DNA of 64,000 bases, from positions 3,568,035-3,632,034 of the forward strand of contig LR746272.1 of NCBI GenBank assembly GCA_902729315.2, in the 5' to 3' direction. This document shows, piece by piece, positions 37,021-48,600 of this stretch. Every line of letters begins with the position of its first letter. Positions within the stretch are counted from its first letter, which is position 1. The notes below the pieces were generated by a model, which worked only from the letters and a program-made list of their open reading frames with translations, had not been told where the DNA came from and made no database searches. The position numbers and the translations under genes were made by a program. Source of the DNA: Spirodela intermedia (Eukaryota; Streptophyta; Magnoliopsida; Alismatales; Araceae).

Positions 37021-39720
37021 CGACAAAATCTGGGAGACGGGACAACTCTCGGCAGGGATGGACTGGAAGGGGAGTAAGTATCTGGAGGAAGCAGACGATG
37101 GCGACCCCAGACAAGGAAGGTCCCCCCCCCTCCTCCCTCTCCTCTCTTTATCCCATTCCAGGTTCCCCGAGTTGCCAGTTCAGTAAGGAAATGGTGCAGT
37201 CCTATTTAATGGAGGCCAACCTAACGCAGAAGGGAAAGAGGGATCACAAGTGCAGAGAGACGCTGCTCAGACTACCACTGAAGAGAGAGTGAAAAAGGTT
37301 AAGGTGCGTGAAGGAGGGAGAACGAGACGGTCGGAAGGCCCGATTAATTTTTCTCCCCCGACCGTGAGCCGACTCAGAACGGAACCTCCGCCCTCCGACC
37401 TGGTTTCCTCTCACCTTCGTGCTCCTCGCCTTCCTCGCACCTCCCGCGTCCCTCTTCTCATCCATCACCCTCGTCTTCTCACGAGGCGCCACCAGGCCAC
37501 GACCCGACCCAAATCCCACGTCACAACCCCAGCCAAATCACCATCTAAGACAAAGCAACCACAAACACTTGGATGTTTCAAGAGATCAACTTGCCTTCCC
37601 ACCGAGTAGAGTTGACACCGACCAGAGAATTACATTTACTGCACCGCCGCCCTGATATCATGCAGAAAAAAATGTAATTATCGAGAAAACTTCTACTATC
37701 GCAGTAACCAGAATCATAAAAGCGGGCACTTTGGGATACATAGCTTGTTCGATTCCTCCCGTTGGGTAGCCATTAAAGGGTCAGGTCAATCCAGACCGCC
37801 GATTCCACCGCCGGGATGTCAGTGGCGGATTCCCTGCGGGTGTCCCATTGGTCCTCCTCGGGATGGCCTGCCGGAGCCGGACGGAGATCATCCAGACGGA
37901 CATTGAAGATCGGATGGTCCTGGGTTCGACGGGCAGCCAGAGCGCTGGTACAGTTCCGGCGCAAGACCCGACCTTCCGCACGCGTATGTCGAGGGATCAC
38001 CTCTCTACCGTATCTCCGGCGCCCATGGCAGTAGGTCTGCGCCGAATGGAGTGGAAGTAATATCCTATGCAAGTATCATATGTGCGTTACTTCACGAATA
38101 ATGTCGATGGCATCTCGTCATTTATTGATGCAGCGTCCCGTGTTCTAACAGTGAAGAATCAAGATCGTCAGGGTAGTATGGAGAGAGAGAGAGAGAGAGA
38201 GAGGAGGGAAGGTGTGGTGGAGACACACGAGGGAGTAGAGAGAAAGAGGAGAGAGAGATGACAGACGAAGTGGGCGGGGGAGAGGGAAGAGGGGAACATA
38301 TTTGCAGCGCACGCTCCTCGTGTAGCTTGAATGCTATGGACTCATCGCCTGTGAAGCGGACGCAATCCGGCGAGGTCCCATGATGACGACCGGGCTGGAG
38401 TCACCAACCCCCCTCCCCCTTCCCGCCCTTCTGGGACCCCACGCGGCTTCACGTCTTCTCGCGACCACGGCCGCCGATCACCACGTGATCGGCTAAGCCG
38501 CGGATCGCCATAGGGTGGGGCTTTTGACCGGTTGCCACTCCCACAGTCGAATCAGACGGCGAGGCCAAATGATTGCGGGGAGACCCTTTTCCAATGAATG
38601 GAGCCCATCACCGTCGAGTCCTCCGGCCTGCCCCTCTCCTCTCTCTGGAAAATATGGGCACCTACAGCACTCGACAGTAGAAGCAGCCCGGTAGAGAGGG
38701 CGTGTAAGATCGGATATTTACCCCGCCAGCGTGAACATAAAAGAGAGATTTTCGTCGGAATCAACCCCTTTAAAATGCACTTTTTACCGGATTTTTTTCT
38801 TTTCGAACGGGAGCCCCAGCCGGCGCGAATGCCAAAAGGGACTTTTACGCAATTTTATTTTATAAAAATGAATGTTCTTCTCATCTTATTTTCCCCACAT
38901 GGGGTGGGAGAGAGAGGGGGATGGGGGGGCATGGATAAACTAGTAGGGTTTCCGAAAGGTGGGTGTTCGAAATGGCGAAGCCTACCAAGTGGAAGGGAAA
39001 TAAATTCAAGATGGTTTAGGCGGAGCAATCTGGATTATTTATAACGTTATCCTCAGAAAAAGCCATCATCTAAAACTCATGGACCTGTCGATCGACGTCT
39101 GTCAAAGGAGAACGGAAGGATGAGCGGCAGCATGGGTTGCTGTAGGCAGCTGCAACCCCTACTTCTCCCAGAGAGATGAGAGAGAGAGTGAGGGAGCATG
39201 AGAAGGGTAGGGCACGAGGTAATATACAGACGATGTCTGAGAGACAAGGTTAGGTGTTGGCTAGCTGGTAGAGAGAGAGAGTGCTTGTTCCCACTTCTGC
39301 TCCCGCCTTTTCCTTCGAAGAAATCGACGAGAAAACTCAATGTCAATATTGGTGTTGACACATTAGTGGGGATGTAACACGGTCTTGAGAAAGGGAAACA
39401 GGCAAACAGACATGAACACACACAGTTTTCTGGAAGGCATAGCTGATGGAGAGACTCCCAGAACTCATTGCAAGAAAACTCGTGGGGGAACTGCAGGCTC
39501 TATTAAGACTCAAATAAGCCCATGCCAGTGAAATAATCTCTATCGATTCTCTGCAAACGACAAGATCCGTCAACGTGATGTCAATGGATCCTGGTGCCTC
39601 TCAGCATATACACGTGCCCCATCAAAGTACCTAGCGACTGTTTCTCATCTTTCTCCTAGAAACCGATGGGGAAGCATCAATGGGTTGGGGTTGACGCCAA
39701 ACTGCAGTGGTGATGCGCTT
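37021..39720. other. Upstream region of the QUA2-like gene
   Basis: GC-rich near 37100-38800 with several pyrimidine-rich stretches and no gene I can support. On the minus strand an ATTAAATAGG lies near 37200, about 185 bp before the ATG, and is a weak TATA candidate. Short frames of 60-148 codons are present on both strands but carry no family motif. Confidence 0.5.
38180..38204. repeat. (GA)n microsatellite
   Basis: About 25 bases of GA repeat followed by more purine-rich DNA, roughly 1.16 kb upstream of the QUA2-like ATG. It reads (CT)n in the sense of that gene. Confidence 0.85.
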
Positions 39721-39725
39721 GATAG

Positions 39726-39785
<60 letters not shown>
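39721..39785. repeat. Compound (GATA)n(GA)n microsatellite
   Basis: About six GATA units run directly into some twenty GA units, 65 bases in total with no interruption. Such uninterrupted tracts are usually length-polymorphic. Confidence 0.92.
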
Positions 39786-39788
<3 letters not shown>

Positions 39789-41141
39789 CGAATGCAATGG
39801 AAAACAAACTGCTCATTCCAAACCCAGTCTACATTAAAAGTAAAATAAGCAATCACAAATAACCTCTATCGTTTCATTGCTGGGTATCTGGCTCATGTGG
39901 GGGTCTGATAGGATTATCTGATTAGTCCGACCTTCAAGAGGTATATGAGCTAAGATGGCGTTCGACCTCGGTCACCCTATCGACGTATTCTAGTCGACTT
40001 CCTCAGATGTATTCCTCAAATTCCCTAAAGAGCCCAACTCGTGATCGTTTGATGGCGACGTGATGTGACGGATCGAGTCTTTTGTCATCATCCGTTATGC
40101 CAGGTTCAACATGCCTCAACAGATTCTGACTGATTGAAGCGTCGAGGAATCATCCCCCTAGGAATTGGCTGTTCGCTAAGTTCATTCAAACGAAAAAGGT
40201 TCTCGCTCCAAAGTATTCTCCATCTACTTTATTATTGGTTTGAAACGGGAAGATCCCTCGATAATTATTTTAAAGGCATTACCATGTTTTCCTCTATCAA
40301 TAACAAGGGTTAGGAAGCTTTTGACTGATTTAGGATGTATCCTAAATTTTTCACTGCGGAATCTTTCATTATCTGAACGTACAAAGGCGTCTCACCATCG
40401 TACTCATGAATAATAATTGGTCCAAAAAAATTAAATGTTCTCATAAAGCTGGTGCGGCAAAAGATTAGGCGGCTACCAACATGATGATCTATCTTAAGAA
40501 ATGTCTAAAATTTTGGACAAGAGAGAAAATATTCTACCTTTAATCCAGTCGTACAATATTCTATCTTTAAAAAGTTAGAGAAGTATGCTTGGAAAAATAT
40601 TTTCAAAATAGTACTCTTTGATTAGTCAAGGAATATGGTTTCTAATGGAGTACATCCAATTGGTTCCTAATATTTTTATGTAAAAGAAATTTGTCTATAA
40701 TGCCTTCTTTTTAAAGTTTTTTAACTTAGATTTTGACTTGTCTTCACATCAAAAACTCTTAGTAATCAACATGAAATATAATTGCAGTTTGGGGAACAAT
40801 TTTGTCTAACCAAGGTGTTTTCTAACTTTTAGTTTTTTTTTTGGTCATGATGATTAATTTTTATTCTCATTTAATCATTTCCTATATATAGTTTTATGAT
40901 ATACAATGGGTATCTAAAATTTTATTTTATTTGATCTATGATAATTTTAAAACATTTTGGAGGTGATATTTAGATTATATGGGGAATTGGTGGCGATTTT
41001 GACAATTAAGTGGATATAAACTATGAATTTAAATGTTGAAATTTTAGTTAGGCCATTAATGAAAAAATATGTAATTGAGAGAAATCCAAAGAGCTAACAA
41101 AAACTTGATTTTAAAAGTCAAACTTTAAGAATATATCTTTT

Positions 41142-41358
41142 TTTTATCTTTTTATTTTATTTTTATTTATTTATCTCAAAAATATGATTATAAAAAGTAT
41201 ATAAATTTACATAAAATCACATAATTAGTCAATAATTCACATTAAAAAACTAAAAACCACTTTTCATAATTTGACACAAATATAAATCTATTTATCATGA
41301 GTTAAAGCTAAAATTATATTATTAATTCATTATTAACTCATGATAATGAAGACTTATC
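41142..41358. repeat. Left arm of an inverted repeat pair
   Basis: From ATCTTTTTATTTTATTT through CTCAAAAATATGATTATAAAAAG to TAACTCATGATAATGAAGAC, this matches the reverse complement of 42699-42910 along nearly its whole length with scattered changes. The arms are separated by about 1.34 kb. Confidence 0.8.
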
Positions 41359-42698
41359 AAGCCCCTATTAATATGTACTTAAAAATATGATATCCATGAT
41401 GTTAAAGTCTAACTTATTAGTAAGGTGTGGAAATCAAGATTTAAGTATTATTCGTTGGAAAGAATACTTACTTTGGATGCTTTTAATCATTTGGAAAATA
41501 TGTTGCACTATTGCTAGTGGGAAATTATGACATATGAGAGGAGTCACTTCTTCATGCTACTTTGTGTCTTTTTGTTTTGTTCCTTTTTCCTAAAAATACT
41601 TTGTGCATCATAGCAAACGATCCAAGATTACATCTTCATGCATTTCATTATTACCTCTTGAAATCTTAGAATTGCCTTTTGGAGTCAACCCTAGATTTTC
41701 TCTCTGATTTTATCAATGTGTGGTTACTTCTTTGTTATCTTCTCTTGAGAGTGGATGCATGTAATGTTAATTTTAGGGATATTTGTTGGAAAGTTCTTTG
41801 ATTTTGTGGAGTTGTCAAACCATTGTTGGTAGTCTAAGGAACACTATGTACACTATTCGTAACTAGGCTTTGTGGAGCATTAGATGCACTGCAACTTGGG
41901 CTTAATAACTTTCAAAAACTCCATGCTCTACACCTTTTTAGGTTTGAGATTCAAGTGCTCTTAATTGTGTTTCTTCATCTAGGCTTCTCCTTTGTGCATC
42001 TTTTCAGTTTATATGTGGTATTATTAGCATGTATAAAGCAATTTAATGGATTTACATACCATAACTAGGGTCAATAGGTAGTACATCCAAGTTGGTTGAG
42101 CTTGACAGAACTTTGGCATGGATGGTAGCCTAATACTCCTCTCAGGATATGTCATGTCATTAGTAATGTGGTATATTATGGTAGAAATGAATTTGAACTA
42201 ATATTTCTTAATGAAAAAATCAGTAAAAAATATAACTTGAATGTGCAGAGAAAATGAACATTGTCTAGTAGTAGGAGAAAAAACTTGTACAATAGTAAAT
42301 GTGGAAGCACAAGCATAGGAGGAGGTTAGACTTCATTCTTTTTTGTTTAGGCCATACACCACAATAAGCATCCCTACCAAGAGGTGGAGAAATACATCTA
42401 TAGAGTTAGTAGCCTCATCACCCATACTCTCAATCACAAAGCACCAAAATGAAAGGAAGCAAAAGGTTGGTATGAATTGGGCTTTGGTGTGATATCCATT
42501 GAAGTCAACACTAAGCCTAATGAGTGATTTTTTATTGACTAATTCTTCACCAATACTCAATGACATGACTAGGGCATTGCATGCTTAACAACAATAGGCA
42601 ATAACTCAGTACTATATGCTATGTTAAAGAGAGAGAGAGGTGTTAGGATAGAATGTCTACAACCCTTTCATACCTACTAACAAAAGAGTGTAAGTTTA

Positions 42699-42910
42699 AT
42701 AAGTCTTCATTATTATGAGTTAATAATTAATTAATAATATAATTTTAGCCTTAATTTATAGTAAATAGGTTTATATTAAATTGTAAAAAGTAATTTTTAG
42801 TTATTTAATGTAAATTTTTAATTAATTATGTGATTTTATATAAATTTAGATAATTTTTATAATCCTATTTTTGAGATAAATAAAGAAAAATAAAATGAAA
42901 TAAAAAGATA
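42699..42910. repeat. Right arm of an inverted repeat pair
   Basis: Reverse-complement partner of 41142-41358, opening ATAAGTCTTCATTATTATGA and closing AAAAAGATA. Similarity stops sharply at both edges. This fits either long terminal inverted repeats of a ~1.77 kb element or two opposite copies of one MITE-like repeat. Confidence 0.8.
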
Positions 42911-43749
42911 GAAAATGGAAGAGACTTGTTGAGCCCACAAGTGGGTTGGAAGCACAATTGAACAAAGTCGTGAGTAGAGGTCAAGTGGCTAAGGATGAAC
43001 TAATAGGAGGTACATGTGCATCACTCCTATTCCACATCTCTAGTGGTTAGCCGGGCATTGGGTAAAGAGTGGTGATACACACATAAGAAATGGACTTGTT
43101 ACTTCCCAAATGTCATATTATTATATATTCATCTCAAAAATTGGCTTATAACTAATGTGGAACTAAATCTCAATCATACATTCCTTGAAATGTTTTAATA
43201 ATTTTTGTACCTCAAATACCTTTTCTTTATCAAAAGGAGGTACCCTGATGACATCACTTTATAAGAGTATTCGTGTACTCATTTCACTCTTTTTCATGTA
43301 GACAGACGAACGACAAAGGTTCAAATCCTACTAAAGTCAAAATTTATATTTTTATCTGATTAAATTATAATTTTCTTGTAGATTGTTGAAGATTAAATCA
43401 TCAAAATTATTCAATATCTCATTAGTATGATTTACAACACATTGTTATAAAATTGTTGAATGATTTATAATAAAAAGATTATGAATCTATTGAGTAATTC
43501 ATCTCAAATTGATCAACAAATAAATTATTGTTAAGAAGAGAACATCCGTCAAGAGATGAGTCATCACTTCTTGAGAGTGTACTAAATGTGATGAATAGCC
43601 TTCTTTTGTTATGTGGACTTAAAGATGGAGTTCTCTAAAATCATCTATCTCATCTTCACTAGATGATAGATGTTGGAAAACTATAAAGTCGTCATTTTTT
43701 TACTCTATTAAATGACATTCATTGGAGACAATTCGATGACTCATTTTAT

Positions 43750-44045
43750 TGATTTTTAGACTTCGCAAGAAGATCTAAAAATTAAATACATTATCCTTGT
43801 ATAAGGAGAGCATTTGATGTCGTAGACACTACATGACAATCTTTCTAAATGTTTAAAATTTTGACGTATCACTACACAATGCTAGAACTTTATTTTATTA
43901 TTTTTAACTAGTTTAACTTTTATCATCATTTTTTAGATTTTAAAATGAAATCTAAGAAATACTTAAGTCATTTATATCCAAGGAGAGTCCTTGAGGTTGT
44001 AGACATTACACAATAACTATCTTCAACATATAAAATTATGGTGAT
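43750..44045. repeat. Degenerate direct duplication
   Basis: Two segments, about 43755-43865 and 43930-44035, share the order ATCTAA.AA.TA, then AAGGAGAG...TTGA.GT.GTAGACA.TACA, then TAAAATT, with many substitutions. They look like an old tandem duplication about 175 bp apart. Confidence 0.45.
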
Positions 44046-45504
44046 TGTTGTCGTGAAGTTGAAACTCTACCTTTGAACTTAATTTTGCTTCATTTAGTAA
44101 CACTATATGATGTCAATTTTTTAAACTATTCTTGATTCAATTAACGATTATTCTAAATTTTACAAATCTTAATTTGATTAATTAAATTATCTATAATCAC
44201 TTATGTAAGAATCATTGGGTGAAATTTTATTTTTGTTTGATTTATATTCATTGAACATTAACATTATCTTGACATTCATACCCTTACTTCCCTTATTTTA
44301 TGAATATTAAATTTATTATATTTTTATTATTTAGTTTAAAATTCTTTAAAAAATATATTCTTTACATCACTATAATTAATTTAGAAAATTGTCACTATTT
44401 TTATAACTTTTATTAAATTATAATTAATATATTTATTAAAAAAATATTTTTATATATCAAAAAATTAATATTTTCTTATTTTATAATTTTTAAATTTGTG
44501 TGGTTTATTATATAATGACTAAGTCATGTTAGGACTTCACATAAGTATTTGAACCGATTGAGATGCATTACATAAGGAGAGGTTAGGGTTGAATTGTGAC
44601 TCATACAAGTCAACCCTCCATTACTCTAATTATAATTAGTTTTCTCTTCCTTTCTCTTGACTAGTAAACTTTTAATTTTCATCATATTTTTCTACTAACA
44701 CGTTAAATATCAATTCAAAATCTTCATAACTAATTGAAGTACTTCCATTGGTTCCAAATCCACTAAAATTTGTGTTTATTTATCATACTACATTATATGT
44801 TAAATGTGATAGTTTGAACTTGACTTTGTTATTTTAATATGAAGAAGAGTTTCAAGAACATGGTTCGGCTGAAAAATTAGACAATCAAACTCTTTTCCTT
44901 CATTCAATGATAACCATAACACAATTTTTTATTAGATGGTTACAATTATCTCTTGTCTTTGTTTGATAGTTCACAATTTTGACCTAATATCTAGGTGAGA
45001 GAGAATAAATCAGAATTCAGTCGTATCATCCATTTTACTCATCTTGATCAAATATACACATATCATATGCATTGCTATTCTAACATTACTTTAAGAAGTA
45101 AATACCAGCACAGTGAGAAAACATGGTTGATGTACATTACTCTGATGCACTATAGATTTGTCACATATGTAGGGACAAACAACATTGCTAATCACTTGTT
45201 TTACATAAAATATTGATCTTCCACCAACAGTGGAAACTATACATAATTCAAAAAATTAGACTGAACAATCATCAACTCATTTTTGGCTTTAATTCTTCAT
45301 GCATTTTAGAGGCATGTTGGTTCATTTTTGTTTGTTGGTCCTGATCGCTATGAATAAAGTTAATATGTGTGTGGTGTTGAATCGCGTAAATTAGGAGATG
45401 CCATTTACACAGCCGACGCAGTAGTTGGAATCTAATATGGGCCTTCAGGCCCGTATCCCGTTCACTTACATGTACAGATGCGTGTCTGCGTGTCTAAATA
45501 AATA

Positions 45505-45529
45505 CAGAGAGAGAGAGAGAGAGAGAGAG
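45505..45529. repeat. (GA)n microsatellite upstream of the plus-strand gene
   Basis: About 25 bases of AG repeat, roughly 155 bp before the inferred ATG at 45682, so probably in that gene's promoter or 5' UTR. Confidence 0.85.
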
Positions 45530-45681
45530 GCAGCCCATTTTACACTCGGATGGCTGTGGATGGCATATGGAAAAGCTGTGGGAATATTTATGGGGGCACA
45601 CAAGCAAATGCACCCCGAGCTAGGGGTACCAAGTCGCATCTGTGGAAGGCGAGGTGGAAACCGCGCGTCTCTGGGGTGGAA

Positions 45682-48600
45682 ATGGAAACTCTGAGGAAGC
45701 TGGAGAGGGTGCAGGGGATGCTGTCATTCATGCAGGCTAGAGGAATCTCATCGGGCCAATCAAACTCCGACCGTTTCCTCGCGGAGTTCCTCCTCTTCTT
45801 GGTAGAGTATCCATCGCCCTCATTCCCTGTTTCTTCCCTCACTTGGTCAACCGAGTTGTCTGGCGTTTCATTATTTCCGTATGACTCCCGTGGATATTCT
45901 GAGAGGTTGAATTAGACCGTCGAGTTTGCCGGCTTGGAGGTCCAATTCCCCGTGGTCAGCGCGTTTCACTCATGAAGAATCATTCCATGCATTTTCTGTG
46001 TGTGTATTTTTGTGGTTACAATCTGAGGGGAGAATGCTCTAGGAGATCAATGGTTAAAGTATATTTGTGTTTTTGTTGCTTCTCAGATCATTTTCTCTCA
46101 AACGCAGATATGTCTTGCTGATCCTTGTGTGGGGTAAAAACCATTATGTAGTGTCTGTGTCAATACTGGGGTTGGAAAGCGATGAATGCTGTATAGTGCT
46201 TAAGAAGAAGTAAGAAGACATGGCTGGAAGGCTCATAATGACTCAAAAGTCCATTTGGGATCTGGTATTCAATGTTAAAGTAGATTAGAAAGGGCATCCA
46301 ACTCTTATTTTTTCTTTTGCCAATATTATTTTCTGGTATATTTTTTTTTGAACTGTATTAATATATTTTGCTTGAATGTTGGAGATCTTAGAGTACTCTC
46401 GTGTAATTTCCAAAACATCATATGAGATGAATACTCAAAAAATAAATATTCCATTGTTACGTCTCTCAGTCAATAATTAATTCGCTGTTGTATCATCATG
46501 GAATGTTGTAGTTACAAGTGAAAAGTATATGTTGGCATTATTTGATTAAGGTTCCACGTTGTCAGATAATCTGGTGAAGGGGAACTTTTCTAATTAAAAA
46601 TTGCAGATACCACATTCCTTTATGTTGTGAACTATGACAGTATCGAGAATTGGATAAAATTGGTTATCAATCAAAGGATATTTGGAGGGGAAATCTTACG
46701 CTGACACATTTAAATCTGGAGGAATGTTTGGTTTTCCCATGTCACCCAAAGCTTCTAATGAAAGAAAGGTTTTATGCCCTATTTAAAATTAGTCTGTCAT
46801 TCATTTTCTAATGCATTACCAACTTAATGCTAGTAACTGAACATATAAGCAGCTCAGGACAAACTAAGTACTTACTGTGTATAAATTGAATCAATGCATC
46901 ATCATAATATGCCTCATTTGAGGGATTAGTGTGACACATTCCAGGAAACATAATCACGTAAAATTTATATTTTTATGTTAGGGGCCTCACTTTGGAGAAT
47001 CCCCACCATCATGAGGAAGGTAAACGGAAATAGAAAGTTATAACCTTAAATCACATTCTTAATGGCAACTTGCATTTCAATATAGAAAAGTTCTAACTTT
47101 TTTGTGTTTATCTTTTTTATCAATTGATGATTTTGATACATTATATTGAATCTGAAAATAAAAGGTATTCTAGTACCATGTAACAGTATTCCAAACTCCC
47201 CTAATATCCTAGATATCTGAAGGGAAATAATGAAATCGTTTTTTTCTAAATTGTGATCTTGTGGATTAATTTACAGAACGTTTGTATTTGTGCAAAAAGT
47301 CCAAATTATGTTCAATCAAAATAGTCATCAAAATGTTTTCTATGATTCTGTGAATTGGTATGATTGGTATCATGCACAATTTTATTTTGAATGCTATAGA
47401 TCATACAATGGGTGTTTCAAAAAATCTTCACAACATTTCTGAATAATGAACCTGTTTTGATTGTTATCTATTTATATGCATTCATAAGCTCATGTTGTGG
47501 CATTAAAGCACATGACAGTTCTTTCACTTAGAGTTTTTCAAGATCTTGAAGATTTGTATGTTCATGGCTCCTGTAGAGTTTTTGCATGTAGAAGGCTGTT
47601 GGATGTCAGGTGGATAGATGCAAATACATTTTTTTTGTAAATCCGGGTCTTTCTGATTTGTACTGTAGGATTTTTGGTCTTTCGGTATGAGTATTCAAGT
47701 AAACATGTAATATTTTTTTTCCATCACTGGTGATGTATAGATATTAATTATGTGTCTAAGTGTATAGCAATGTGGTCTGCAGAGTTGAGCATGACCAGTT
47801 GGGTTGGGAACAAATGCCATTGTACTGCAGAATAGTGATTGTGCAGGGTTTGATTGCCGACTCCACAATGGAAATTAAGCATTTTATGATTTCATTATGC
47901 TTGAACCATAATAATAGTTGGTCCTGAAAAAGTTCAAGTTTAATGGCATTGAAGACATAAATCATATGATACTTGTTCATTCTTGTTTTCCAGTTTTTTT
48001 CTCAGTTAATAGCTTGTCTTGTTCATTTTTATAAATTTTCTAAATAATTTCGTTCTGCAAAGTTGCCTTTTGCTGATGGCTCTGACAAAGTTGCTTCTCC
48101 CCTCGTTCTTCAATGTTGCTTTTAGCTGATGGCTCTGACAATGTTGCCTTAAATCCACAGGGCACGAAATGTGAAATAGTGGAAGAATAAAAATCGAGCC
48201 TTGAATCCACAAGGCACGGATTCCCCTAATCCTGGAATCCACAATGATTGATTTGCATGATCCTTGGATCCACAAGGATCAGAAAAAACGGCTCTTGAAT
48301 CCACAAATTTTCTTGAATCCACAAGCACTCAGAAAAATCACAAAGAGAACGAAAATTTGTATTATTCATGTCCTCTGATGTTATAGCATGCTAGCCTTTA
48401 GATATGCCAAAAATCAGTAGTAAGTCTCCTGGAAAATTAGATCAGTTACGAAAAGCAAATTAAAAAGACTCAACTGCAAGAAAAATTCTAAAACTGAAAA
48501 CTGATGGATTATTGACGTGATTGTTTTATGACTTAATCTCATTTTGAGCCTTTCCATCCTTGTAACTCACCTTTCACGTTAACAGGTCATGTGGGTCAAT

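Larger units (their letters stand above)
39786..45430. other. AT-rich intergenic repeat graveyard
   Basis: About 5.6 kb with no supportable gene. It contains the inverted-arm pair at 41142-41358 and 42699-42910, and a degenerate direct duplication near 43750-44045. Short frames, such as the minus-strand one at 42333-42566 between the inverted arms, show no recognisable domain. Confidence 0.5.

Noticed and set aside
37021-37026. TTG at 37026 as the start of the QUA2-like protein
   Set aside because: Plant nuclear genes start at ATG; the next codon pair gives an ATG at 37020 that fits the family N-terminus.
36867-37609. Plus-strand frames of 119-141 codons
   Set aside because: They overlap the start and promoter of the QUA2-like gene in antisense and carry no family motif.
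38598-39044. 148-codon plus-strand frame
   Set aside because: No recognisable domain, unusual composition and no splice or promoter context; treated as chance.
39631-39816. Leucine/serine repeat peptide on the minus strand
   Set aside because: It is the translation of the (GATA)(GA) microsatellite.
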